Part shown: positions 25,569-33,937 of the stretch, one piece after another
Layout: every line of letters begins with the position of its first letter
Numbering within the stretch: the stretch's first letter is position 1
Origin: Phycisphaerae bacterium
GTDB lineage: Bacteria > Planctomycetota > Phycisphaerae > Tepidisphaerales > Tepidisphaeraceae
NCBI GenBank assembly: GCA_026004655.1
Contig: BPJO01000027.1
Span: 1-34,381 of the forward strand
Direction: 5' to 3'
Length of the DNA: 34,381 nt
The notes under the pieces: model-generated
What the model was told of the DNA's origin: nothing
What the model saw: only the letters and a program-made list of their open reading frames with translations
The model's database searches: none
Position numbers and translations under genes: made by a program

Positions 25569-26324
25569 ATGACCAAGACTGCCGATGTCCGAACGGGCAA
25601 TATGACAAAGATGAAGAAGAAAGTTCTCGTCGTGGACGATGAGAAAGACATCGTCGAGATGATCGCTTTTAATCTGCAGAGAAATGGGTATGAAGTGATT
25701 ACCGCTCACAACGGGAATGATGGATTGGATCTGGCCGAGAAACATGTCCCTGATTTGATCATTCTGGATTTGATGATGCCCGGTCTGGACGGGACGGATG
25801 TAACACGAAGACTCAAAGCAGATCCGCGGACCAAAAATATCCCTTTGATCATGTTGACTGCTAAAAGCGAAGAGACGGATGTGGTCGTGGGACTGACGCT
25901 CGGGGCAGATGACTATATAACCAAACCTTTCAGTATGAAAATTCTTTTGGCCCGACTGGGTACGGTTTTGCGGCGTGCCGAATCTACCAACGGAGGGACT
26001 TCAGAAGAATCCGGCAATATTCTTCGCGCAGGACCGCTGACGATCGACGCATCTAAGCACGAAGCGTCCATCAACGGCGAATCGATCCGTCTGACCCTGA
26101 CCGAGTTCAAACTCCTGACCGCATTGGTCATGGCCAGAGGGAGAGTGCTTTCCCGAGATCAACTGATGGACAAAGCCATGGGTACGGACGTTTTTGTGAC
26201 CGACCGGGCGATTGATGTTCACATCACCGCGATTCGTAAAAAACTCGGAGAAGCCAACTGGTTGATTCACACCGTCCGGGGAGTCGGTTACCGTCTTCAG
26301 GAGAATAACGAATCTGCCGAATGA
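25569..26324 (+). CDS. OmpR/PhoB-family response regulator
   Basis: A 251-residue two-domain regulator. The receiver has VVDDEKD, the phospho-acceptor Asp67 in LIILDLMMPG, Thr97 in MLTAKSE and Lys119 in ITKPF. The C-terminal winged helix reads LTLTEFKLLTALVMARGRV, DRAIDVHITAIRKKLG and HTVRGVGYRL, the PhoB/OmpR recognition region. I chose ATG 25569 because GGAGG-like GGAG lies five bases upstream, although homology begins near residue 17. No histidine kinase gene follows; the next gene is a CrtI-like desaturase 142 bases away. It may autoregulate from the palindrome upstream. Confidence 0.92.
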   Translation: MTKTADVRTGNMTKMKKKVLVVDDEKDIVEMIAFNLQRNGYEVITAHNGNDGLDLAEKHVPDLIILDLMMPGLDGTDVTRRLKADPRTKNIPLIMLTAKSEETDVVVGLTLGADDYITKPFSMKILLARLGTVLRRAESTNGGTSEESGNILRAGPLTIDASKHEASINGESIRLTLTEFKLLTALVMARGRVLSRDQLMDKAMGTDVFVTDRAIDVHITAIRKKLGEANWLIHTVRGVGYRLQENNESAE

Positions 26325-26466
26325 TCATCGCGAGCGAGTCGACGTCTTTCCGTCAAAAACATCGACCGTGATTGAGGCGTCGTTCCGTTCACACTTTGCC
26401 TGCCTATAATGCCACAACGAGCGCCAACGGGGTGCTCAATCCTTTTGACATAGGACTGCGACTTTT

Positions 26467-27964
26467 ATGGCTCAAGCGATTGTGATCGGGGCAGGTTTCG
26501 GGGGAATGGCTGCGGCGCTAAGACTTCGGGCCCGCGGATACGACGTGACACTGATCGATAAACAGGACAAACTGGGGGGCAGGGCATATCAGTATAATCG
26601 CAACGGTTTTATCCATGACGCCGGTCCTACCGTAATCACCGCCCAATTTCTGTTCGACGAATTGTTCGAACTTTTTGGCAAAAAACGTCAGGACTACGTC
26701 GAGTTTCGTGACCTGTATCCCTGGTATCGGATCCAGTTCGCGGATCAATCAACGTTTGATTACGGGGGGACTCTCGAGCAAACCCTGTTGGAGATCCAAA
26801 AAATCGAGCCGGATGACATGCAGGGGTATCTCGATCTTCTCGAACACACACGCAGAATCTTTGACATCGGTTTCGTCCAGCTCGGTGACAAGCCGTTCCA
26901 TACGCTGGGGTCCATGCTCAGGTGCACACCCGACTTGATCCGTCTCGAAAATTATAAAACTGTCGCGCAAATGACCCATCAATACATCCGGAATGAAAAA
27001 CTTCGCAGGGTATTTTCGTTCCAGCCACTTCTGGTCGGTGGCAATCCATTCAACACCACCAGCATTTATTCGCTGATAGCCTATCTTGAAAGACAGTGGG
27101 GTGTGCAATTTGCGATGGGGGGGACGGGGGCTTTGGTCCGGGCTCTGGGCAGACTCATGCAGGAACAGGGAATCGATGTCCGACTCAACACCGAAGCCCA
27201 ACACATTCAAATCCGACAGGGAGTCGTCAGGGGGGTTCGGACAGAATCCGCGGATTTATCAGCCGATGTCGTCGTCTGCAATGCCGATGCTCCTGAAGCC
27301 TATCTCAGCTTGATCGCTCCGGAATATCGACGCGGAATCGCCCCCCGGCGGATCCACTCGATGAAGTACAGCATGGGGCTGTTCGTCCTGTATTTCGGGA
27401 CCCGACGTCTGTATCCCCAGATCGCTCACCACACGATCATTCTCGGTGAGTCCTACCAGGAACTGATCGAACGGATTTTTGATCGTTTTGAACTCGAAAC
27501 GAGTGATCTATCCGTTTATCTGCATCGTCCGACCTGTACGGATCCGTCAATGGCTCCTTCAGGGTGCGAAAGTTTTTACTGTCTCGTTCCCGTCCCTAAT
27601 CTGCAGAGCAATATCAATTACGACCGGATCGGTCCTTTCCTGCGAGACGCAACCGTGCGGTATCTTGAAAAAACCTGTTTGCCCGGTCTGTCGGAGTGTA
27701 TCTGTGAGGATTTTTACGTGACCCCCCCGGCATTTTCAGAAAAATTTAAACACCCTGCACGGTTCTGGTTTTAGTATTCAACCCATTTTTTCTCAGTCGG
27801 CCTATTTTCGGTTTCACAATAAGGCTCCGGGCGTTGAAGGACTTTATTTTGTCGGGGCGGCAACGCATCCTGGGGCCGGAATGCCCGGAGTACTGTGTTC
27901 TGCCCGGGTCCTGGAATACCTGTTACCCGGTTCCCCAACGATCAAACCCCTAGCCTCGGTCTAA
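26467..27964 (+). pseudogene. phytoene desaturase (CrtI)-family oxidoreductase, split near the C-terminus by a one-base frameshift
   Basis: FAD-dependent carotenoid desaturase/isomerase family. The first frame (26467-27774) holds the dinucleotide fold VIGAGFGGMAAALRLRARGY, GGRAYQY, DAGPTVIT and GGTGALVRALGRL, and stops early after FKHPARFWF. The second frame (about 27755-27964) supplies the missing end: GSGFSIQPIFSQSAYFRFHN and LYFVGAATHPGAGMPGVLCS, the family's C-terminal FAD signature. CACCTG instead of CACCCTG at about 27751-27757 would join them as HLHGSGF and give about 498 residues, normal for CrtI. No phytoene synthase lies nearby. The stop is eight bases from the convergent MscS gene's stop. 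If the break is real the enzyme would lose part of its FAD site. Confidence 0.85.
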
Positions 27965-27972
27965 AGGTCCAT

Positions 27973-29040
27973 TCAAGCGGTCCGACTCAGCATTTCGATG
28001 GCAGGGGTTTTCTCGACGAACAACTGCAAATGCGGATAGGGTATCTCGATCCCTGCTTTGTCAAGGGCTTCTTTGCACCGCTCCATGTATTCGTATTGCA
28101 TCGCGTCTTCGTAGCGTTCCTCCCGGATCCAAAAATGTAGCATCAAGTCTACGCTGGACGCGTTGAGTGCATGGACGACTACCTCCGGCTCGGGATATTT
28201 CTCGATCCTGTGATCGGACCGTACCAATCCCAGTAACACCTCACGAGCACGATCAATTGATTCTTTGTAGGCGATTCCTATCGGTACGTTGCATCGGGTG
28301 ACCGGATTCGTCGTCTTGTTGATCAGTTTTTCACTCAGCATCTTGGTGTTCGGATAAACGACCACGTCCCCGTCCAGATCCTGTAATCGGGTGGAACGAA
28401 ACGTGACCCGTTTGACCTGTCCTAGATGACCTTCGATCTCGATCCAATCCCCTACCTTGAAGGGTTTGTCCCAGAAGATCATGATCCCGGCGATGAAATT
28501 GCTCAGTGTTTCCTGACTGGCAAAACCGATCGCCAATCCGATGATCGAGACTCCCGTCAACAGTGCTGCAATCTGGATCCCGATCTGGTTTCCCGCAATG
28601 ATCAGTCCGAACCCTAAAATGCCCCATTTAAGCAGCATGCCGAGCATATCCCGGATCGATTCATCCACCCCGGCTGCCTTCATCCCGCCGATAATCACCT
28701 TTCGGACCGTTCGATAAATCATCCAGAAGATGACCAGAAGCAAAATCGCCGAAATCAACCGCGGGATGAATCCGAGTGTCCAGGCAATCGCGTCCTGAAC
28801 AAACTGAACCCAGTACTCGGGTTTCATAGCGTGTTGCAGCGAAAACTCACCTTCGCCTGACGTGATAAGTTGCCAGAACCCGGGTTGGGTAGTGGGTGGG
28901 GGGGATTGCCCCGAGGGCTCAACACCCGTGGGAGACGAATCCACCGCCTGCTCGAGCGCTTCCACTCCCGAAACCTGGGCCCAAACCGGGTTACCGAAAA
29001 TGACCAGAACCAATATTAAAAACCACCAACGACGGTTCAT
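27973..29040 (-). CDS. MscS-family mechanosensitive ion channel
   Basis: A 355-residue small-conductance mechanosensitive channel that releases solutes on hypo-osmotic shock. A signal peptide (WWFLILVLVIFGNPVWAQ) is followed by a Pro/Ser-rich linker, then transmembrane helices near 88-110 and 130-150 and the pore helix AALLTGVSIIGLAIGFASQE. The family signature FIAGIMIFWDKPFKVGDWIE and the vestibule domain (VVVYPNTKMLSEKLINKTTN) are clear, ending with IPYPHLQLFVE. Its stop is eight bases from that of the convergent CrtI-like gene. Confidence 0.93.
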   Translation of the reverse strand: MNRRWWFLILVLVIFGNPVWAQVSGVEALEQAVDSSPTGVEPSGQSPPPTTQPGFWQLITSGEGEFSLQHAMKPEYWVQFVQDAIAWTLGFIPRLISAILLLVIFWMIYRTVRKVIIGGMKAAGVDESIRDMLGMLLKWGILGFGLIIAGNQIGIQIAALLTGVSIIGLAIGFASQETLSNFIAGIMIFWDKPFKVGDWIEIEGHLGQVKRVTFRSTRLQDLDGDVVVYPNTKMLSEKLINKTTNPVTRCNVPIGIAYKESIDRAREVLLGLVRSDHRIEKYPEPEVVVHALNASSVDLMLHFWIREERYEDAMQYEYMERCKEALDKAGIEIPYPHLQLFVEKTPAIEMLSRTA

Positions 29041-29697
29041 GTTTAGGTTATCGGATCATTCATGTCATAAATATGAATCCCGTCGGTGCGGAGAGGGTTG
29101 AGTTTTCAGCACAAAACAGCAGGGAAAAGGCTCAAACGTGGTGCATGGATCACGCGGTTGCATTTCGGGGATTGGTCCGCGGCACGTCCACTGAAGGATT
29201 CGTGGTCGAACATGCTGTTGTACTACGTATGTGAGAACGTATCGGTCAGACCTTTAGTTGTTCATGTCTTGAAGTATTGAACACAAGATGACAAATCGAT
29301 CATAAGAAGGATACCGCCCGAAGGGAAAGTCGGGGCTTTGCGGTTTAAGGTCTCGACTCCGAACTGAAATACGCCTGTCACTATCGGGCCCCGTCGGGAT
29401 TGGCAGGGTCGCGTGGTCCTCCGACGTGACCGATTCAGTTGCGCGTTCGAACGCCTTCATCGGAGTTCGAGTCGAACGCCCGACTTCATCCGGCGATCTT
29501 CCATATGTCAACGACCTCGTGAGAGAGCTTCAAAGTACACCAGCCGAAGCGGATCGTCATCACCTAAACAAATTCTATGACACTCGGTGTTGATCAGAAT
29601 TGTGTCAGAGTGATCCTCCGGTGCCAGCGGAAAGGCCGTACAACAGACGATTTACAGGCAGCTTTCGCTTGTCAAAATCGTCAATGCGTAGCTCCTG
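29041..29697. other. gene-poor intergenic stretch
   Basis: About 650 bases between the start of mscS and the end of the PEP-CTERM gene. It should hold the mscS promoter at its left end. Short open frames on both strands (29254-29511 minus, 29306-29593 plus) have no ribosome site or recognisable domain. A hairpin at 29647-29681 (ACGATTT/AAATCGT outer stem) lies just after the PEP-CTERM stop and may end that transcript, but it has no T-run. Nothing else was recognised. Confidence 0.5.
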
Positions 29698-31278
29698 TCA
29701 GAATCTGATTGGACGTCTTCGTCGCAACCCCAGTGCTGCCAAGCCCAGCAGCATAATCGAGGTTGGTTCGGGGATGACAGTGATGTGAGCGGTTCCCGTC
29801 GTTGTGTCACGCCCGTCAGAGAGCAGATATTGAAATTGGTCAACGCCGGCAGTCGCTCCAGAAAATGGGGTGTAAGTGAATGTACCGTCCCGAGCCAGCG
29901 AGAGTATCCCCTTGGTTGGATTGGTCAGTAGGGTCACAAATAGCCCATCTTCATTCTCGTCGTAATCGTTGCCAAGTAGTCCTAGGCTTGAACGGGTGAT
30001 CGAAAGCGTCGAACCGATTTCCACGGAGAATGTATCGTCGACTGCCGTCGGAACGGTATTGGGCGGGTTGTAGATTCCAAAGACCGAGGTCGGTATTTTG
30101 TAAAGGTTAAGACGGGTCGCCAGGTACAAGTTACCGTTATCATCGATTTCAATTTCGACCGACGAAAGTGTTCCGCCGAGGGCAGAAGCATTGACAGTAC
30201 CGAGTTCTACCCAGGTCTGCCCGTCATCACCGCTACGACGCAGAAGGACACCAGCCCCGTTGTTGATAACGATCGCCTGATAAGCGTAGCCATGCCGGGC
30301 AGCAATCGCATTGCCCTTAATCGTTCCGTAACTGGTACCGTCCGGAATACCGACGTTCTGACTATATCCAGGACGTATGACGGTCTGACCTGAAGCCCCC
30401 GTAAAGGTCTGCGGTTTCAGCAAGTAGACATACCCTCTGACATGACCTTCGAAGAGGATGTTATTTCGGATGACCCGGGACCGTCCGATAGTATAGTTCC
30501 CTGCGGGATCGAAGTCAGATCCAAACATGTCGCGATAGGTAGCGTAAACCCGTTCGAGGCTTGGTGAGCTCGAGGACGGATTAACCACACGCATCAAAAT
30601 ACGCTCGGGATTACCTCCTGAGGCATCATAGTCGTGTCCGCGAACGAACAGGCTTCCCTTATAGGTGAAAAAATGGAATCCAAAATAATTGTCACCTACA
30701 TCGTAAGTCGATCCGAGATAAGTCGTTCCAATACTATTCCAGGAGGTGGCGTTGTCACTGTAAACCATGGCCGGTCCGTCAGCCATACCGGGGGTACGTG
30801 ATCCTCGCCAGGCCGCTCCTGCGAACCAGCGTCCGTTGTAGATAACTTGTCCTTGTTGGTGCGCATTAGAGTTGGGCACGTTTGCGCGAATCCATCCGGT
30901 GGTGGTTCGCAGATAGCCGCTCGAACTGTTATTATCAGCAGCCTCATCCTCCGATGAAACAAGCAGGTTTCCCTGAATCACCCGAGAATCACGGACATAC
31001 TCCGCATCAAGATCGATGGACTCCGACTGAAACATGTTAGATGACAGATTGTAGAAGGCTGCTCGGGTTTTTTGAGTAGAGTCATTACTCGTGAAGTAAT
31101 GAAGTCTGCCATCAAAGGCGGTCAATGACGTAATGACGTGAGTTCCGCTGTGATACGGACTTGCGCCAAGGGAAACCACGTTTGGGGTTAAGTCGATTGC
31201 AATCGACGATGAACAAACTGTGCACACTGCTGCCGTGGCATAAAAGACGCAACTCCTGGAAAATGATACCTTTATCAT
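29698..31278 (-). CDS. PEP-CTERM-sorted surface/secreted protein with a cadherin-like (Ig-type) domain
   Basis: A 526-residue exported protein. It has an N-terminal signal-like segment (SCVFYATAAVCTVCSSSIAI), a long body of beta-propeller or BNR-like repeats (residues ~30-400: Asp-Gly-Gly/Trp-rich, e.g. RSGDDGQTWVELGTVNAS) and a Big_9/cadherin-like domain (TAVDDTFSVEIGSTLSI; LGNDYDENEDGLFV; GTFTYTPFSGATAGVDQFQY). The C-terminus is a canonical sorting tag: VIPEPTSIMLLGLAALGLRR plus more Arg, recognised by exosortase/archaeosortase systems, which are not in the window. GGAGG six bases before ATG 31278 fixes the start. It has its own promoter and stands alone in a gene-poor region. Confidence 0.85.
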   Translation of the reverse strand: MIKVSFSRSCVFYATAAVCTVCSSSIAIDLTPNVVSLGASPYHSGTHVITSLTAFDGRLHYFTSNDSTQKTRAAFYNLSSNMFQSESIDLDAEYVRDSRVIQGNLLVSSEDEAADNNSSSGYLRTTTGWIRANVPNSNAHQQGQVIYNGRWFAGAAWRGSRTPGMADGPAMVYSDNATSWNSIGTTYLGSTYDVGDNYFGFHFFTYKGSLFVRGHDYDASGGNPERILMRVVNPSSSSPSLERVYATYRDMFGSDFDPAGNYTIGRSRVIRNNILFEGHVRGYVYLLKPQTFTGASGQTVIRPGYSQNVGIPDGTSYGTIKGNAIAARHGYAYQAIVINNGAGVLLRRSGDDGQTWVELGTVNASALGGTLSSVEIEIDDNGNLYLATRLNLYKIPTSVFGIYNPPNTVPTAVDDTFSVEIGSTLSITRSSLGLLGNDYDENEDGLFVTLLTNPTKGILSLARDGTFTYTPFSGATAGVDQFQYLLSDGRDTTTGTAHITVIPEPTSIMLLGLAALGLRRRRPIRF

Positions 31279-31295
31279 GATGATCCTCCGCTACT

Positions 31296-31311
31296 TAACG
31301 ATAAATCGTTA
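31296..31311. promoter_or_regulatory. perfect operator-like palindrome at the PEP-CTERM gene promoter
   Basis: TAACGAT-AA-ATCGTTA: a perfect 7-bp inverted repeat with a two-base spacer. It begins directly downstream of the proposed -10 box and covers the expected transcription start, seven bases from the ribosome site. That is a classical repressor position. The binding protein is unknown. Confidence 0.5.
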
Positions 31312-31340
31312 TATATATTTTCTGCGTTCGTGCAATTCAA
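31312..31340 (-). promoter_or_regulatory. sigma-70-like promoter for the PEP-CTERM gene
   Basis: On the minus strand a -35 box TTGAAT (31335-31340) and a -10 box TATATA (31312-31317) are separated by 17 bases, close to the TTGACA/TATAAT ideal. The start would fall near 31305, about 27 bases before the ATG. An alternative -10 (TATAAC) is one base further on. Confidence 0.5.
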
Positions 31341-32031
31341 GCATTATTTGCGTTATCGGGCCGACCTCAGATCAACATGGACCTTCCGACTGCCCCCGAA
31401 TCCGGAAAGTTTCTGTGGGGTGATTGTCAGCAGGATACGTCGTCCCGGAATACAAAAATGACCGATATAAGCCGAAAATCGGTCGGTTTTCGAACGCTTG
31501 GTGTAATCGAAAGACTGGGACTGAGTACCTGATCTGCACCTGGCTGCGACAAACCTCTCTCGCGCGTAACAGCAAGTTTACGGGATGTGACAGCGACGGG
31601 GTCTTAACAATAGGATCAAACCTTTTCGTTAAGTTATCCGGATCATCACTGCACCTAGGAAACATAACCAGGTGGTTTAAAAAAGTGGGTTTCCACAGAC
31701 GAATCCAGCAGGGGGATCAGGCTTTGATATATCACCGAACGATAAACTACCGGAGGCATCCACGGTGAACTCGAGAAGATCAAAACATGACGAGCCAGAC
31801 CGTCAAGTCGGTCTCGAAACCAACGCCTTGTGTCGCGATGGTAACAGTCTTTTGACTTTGTGATGCGCATTTAACTTTCACAAAGCCGGCGTAGAAGTAA
31901 GTCACAACTAACTACAACGAAGACCGCAAGGTTCCGAGCATGAGAGCTGAAACTGCGTATGTGAAATCGGGCATCCCGAATTTAAGCTAGAAAAACACGA
32001 ATCCCAAGAGACAAAAATCTCGTCCTGCTAG
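31341..32031. other. gene-poor intergenic stretch between the PEP-CTERM promoter and the tRNA
   Basis: About 690 bases with no gene I can support. Overlapping open frames exist (31424-31768 plus; 31372-31665 minus), but neither has a ribosome site, a start in good context or a known domain. I saw no direct repeat of the tRNA 3' end, no integrase and no RNA gene of a class I recognise. It lies immediately downstream of the tRNA 3' end. Confidence 0.45.
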
Positions 32032-32102
32032 TGGAGCGACGGGGAATCGAACCCCGATTTGCTGAATGCGATTCAGCCGTCATCCCGTTAGACCATCGCC
32101 CC
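32032..32102 (-). tRNA. tRNA-Ala (anticodon CGC), unusual D-arm
   Basis: The minus strand folds into a full cloverleaf: acceptor GGGGCGA/TCGCTCC with G3-U70, the alanine identity pair; T-stem CGGGG/CCCCG with loop TTCGATT; anticodon stem GCTGA/TCAGC with loop ATCGCAT, giving anticodon CGC and the A32-U38 pair common in tRNA-Ala. The D-arm (GTC TAACGGGAT GAC) resembles that of Glu/Asp tRNAs rather than typical Ala. CCA is not encoded (the tRNA ends ...CTCCA then CTAG). It is 71 bases. The downstream side is gene-poor. Confidence is high that it is a tRNA, and good for the Ala assignment. Confidence 0.88.
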
Positions 32103-32133
32103 GAGAAGACCGTGATGACTACTTGACGAATAA

Positions 32134-32442
32134 TCAGACCTTGGCAACTTCGACGAACTCCGAGACGCTGTGCAGATCACGAGCATGTTGGGAAGTGGCT
32201 TTGATCGTCGCTGAGGCACCGGTCGGAAGTTGGACATGCACCTTATTAGGGCGTTTGGTCCAGATCCGTCCCCCTCGTCGTTTGGGTTTATCCTGATGGT
32301 TTGCAGCCCTTTTTTCGATCGGTCTTCGAATGGCCGGGTCGCTGTTGAACAGCCGGGCCAGTGTTTTGTAAGCCGATTCGCGTGTGATGGTTCTCTTAAT
32401 GGTCACCCGGAACTTTCCGCCCGGAATTGCTGACAAGCCCAT
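32134..32442 (-). CDS. small basic conserved protein, function unknown
   Basis: A 102-residue, Lys/Arg-rich protein with ITRESAYKTLARLFNSDPAI, then a basic stretch RRGGRIWTKRPNK and a C-terminal acidic/hydrophobic end (HSVSEFVEVAKV). It has the look of a planctomycete-type small nucleic-acid-associated protein, but I cannot name a family. ATG 32442 has GGGAG six bases upstream, so the start is well supported. It lies 31 bases upstream of the tRNA on the same strand and may be transcribed together with it. There is no signal peptide or membrane helix. Confidence 0.7.
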   Translation of the reverse strand: MGLSAIPGGKFRVTIKRTITRESAYKTLARLFNSDPAIRRPIEKRAANHQDKPKRRGGRIWTKRPNKVHVQLPTGASATIKATSQHARDLHSVSEFVEVAKV

Positions 32443-32691
32443 AATCAACTCCCAAAATATCAAGCCAACACCTTAGCGTAGAATCCTTATGAACGCAAGA
32501 GAACCATCATAAGGACAGAATCAATAGGTCGATTTTAGAACGATTTCAGGGAGAGGGTTTCGACGAAAAAAAAGATTCCACTCGAGCTTTATTTATTATT
32601 GTATTTGCAAGTGGCTGCATCGGTTATTTTGCATGACTCCGATTCATCCCTTTTTTAACCTTTTTTAAGGTCTGAACTTGATAGACTTGGC

Positions 32692-33903
32692 ATGGAAATA
32701 CGCAGTATCGATCCGGTCTGGCCCAAAAACGGGGCGGAGCACTTTTCCAGAACCAAGGTTTTGGATACAGACCGTGAGGTGGAAGTTGCTGTGGTCGGGG
32801 CGGGGATAAGTGGCGCTTTGATTGCATACGAGTTGGTGAAACGGGGTGTCGAAGTGGCAATTCTGGATCGTGCCCAGCCCGGAGCAGGAAGTACGGCTGC
32901 GTGCACGGCACTGATCCAGTACGAACTGGATGAACCGCTCATTTCTTTAAGTCGGATTCGTTCACCGGAAGAGGCCCAAAAAGCCTACAAAATCAGTTAT
33001 GAAGCCCTGGGATGGTTGGAATCACACGTAGGTTCATTGGACCAGGATTGTCAGTTCAAAAAGAGAAAAACACTTCTTCTATCGACCCGGCGACGCGATC
33101 TGGGTCCGATGAAAGAAGAATTACAAGCCCGCCAAGATCTCGGGATTCCTGCAGAATGGGTTGATTCAGTAGAATTAAGATCCCGGTACGGGATAAGTCG
33201 TCTGGGTGCGATCCGATCCGACTTTTCAATCGAATTGGATCCGTATCGACTGGTCGTAGCAACTCTGAATCGGGTGACGGATCTGGGTGCATCGGTTTAT
33301 TCCCCAACGGAGGTGGGGGATTACGTTTTTGAGGATACAACGGTGTCGCTGAGGTCAACCCACGGTCCGCAAATCCGGGCAAAAAAAGTTGTCGTAGCCA
33401 ACGGGTATCAGACCCCCTCTTTTTTACGCAAAGGATATGGGAAATTACTCAGTACCTGGGCAGTCGCGACCCGTCCGATGGATTTGGATAAGGTTTGGTC
33501 CGACCGTCAGATGATCTGGGAATGGGGAAAACCGTATCTATATGCACGCACCACACTGGACGGACGAGTCATATTCGGTGGAGCTGACGAACCTTTCACC
33601 GACCCACGAGCACGCGATGCGCTGATACAGTCCAAAACCCGAAGGTTGCTCAAAATGATGCATAAGTTGATGCCTGAACTGGAGTTAGAGCCCGAATATG
33701 AGTGGTCTGGGACATTCGCCGAGACCGAAGATGCGATGCCTTACATAGGTTCGCATCCGGATTATCCAAACACATGGATGGCGTTGGGATATGGGGGAAA
33801 CGGGGTAACTTTCAGCATGATTGCTGCGCGGATTATCACGGGGATGATCTGCGATGATCCATTGTTTTGCTCGTCATCCGAACTATTTCGATTCCAGAGA
33901 TAG
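32692..33903 (+). CDS. FAD-dependent amino-acid oxidase/dehydrogenase-type protein (DadA/DAO family)
   Basis: A 403-residue FAD oxidoreductase. The dinucleotide-binding fold VAVVGAGISGALIAYELVKR (about residues 32-51) is followed by AILDRAQPGAGSTAACTALI, the typical DAO-family hinge where many members have a similar G-S-T segment; a mid-domain FGGADEPF and the C-terminal ALGYGGNGVTFSMIAARI complete the FAD site. The substrate (D-amino acid, glycine/sarcosine or gamma-glutamylputrescine type) is not readable. No clear ribosome site precedes ATG 32692. Its stop faces the convergent fliS gene 34 bases away. Confidence 0.88.
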   Translation: MEIRSIDPVWPKNGAEHFSRTKVLDTDREVEVAVVGAGISGALIAYELVKRGVEVAILDRAQPGAGSTAACTALIQYELDEPLISLSRIRSPEEAQKAYKISYEALGWLESHVGSLDQDCQFKKRKTLLLSTRRRDLGPMKEELQARQDLGIPAEWVDSVELRSRYGISRLGAIRSDFSIELDPYRLVVATLNRVTDLGASVYSPTEVGDYVFEDTTVSLRSTHGPQIRAKKVVVANGYQTPSFLRKGYGKLLSTWAVATRPMDLDKVWSDRQMIWEWGKPYLYARTTLDGRVIFGGADEPFTDPRARDALIQSKTRRLLKMMHKLMPELELEPEYEWSGTFAETEDAMPYIGSHPDYPNTWMALGYGGNGVTFSMIAARIITGMICDDPLFCSSSELFRFQR

Positions 33904-33937
33904 AGTGAGATGAATTGGAACATCGGTCAGACCTTGA

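Noticed and set aside
29306..29593. Open frame of about 95 codons on the plus strand in the gene-poor region, with a possible GTG start near 29425
   Set aside because: No ribosome site, no recognisable family, and a frame this long is expected by chance.
29578..29607. TGACAC...GTGTCA inverted repeat in the intergenic region
   Set aside because: Only six pairs with an 18-base loop and no T-run or adjoining gene start; likely chance.
31424..31768. A 114-residue open frame upstream of the tRNA (and an overlapping minus-strand one at 31372-31665)
   Set aside because: No ribosome site, no known domain and overlapping frames of similar length on both strands; chance frames in non-coding DNA.
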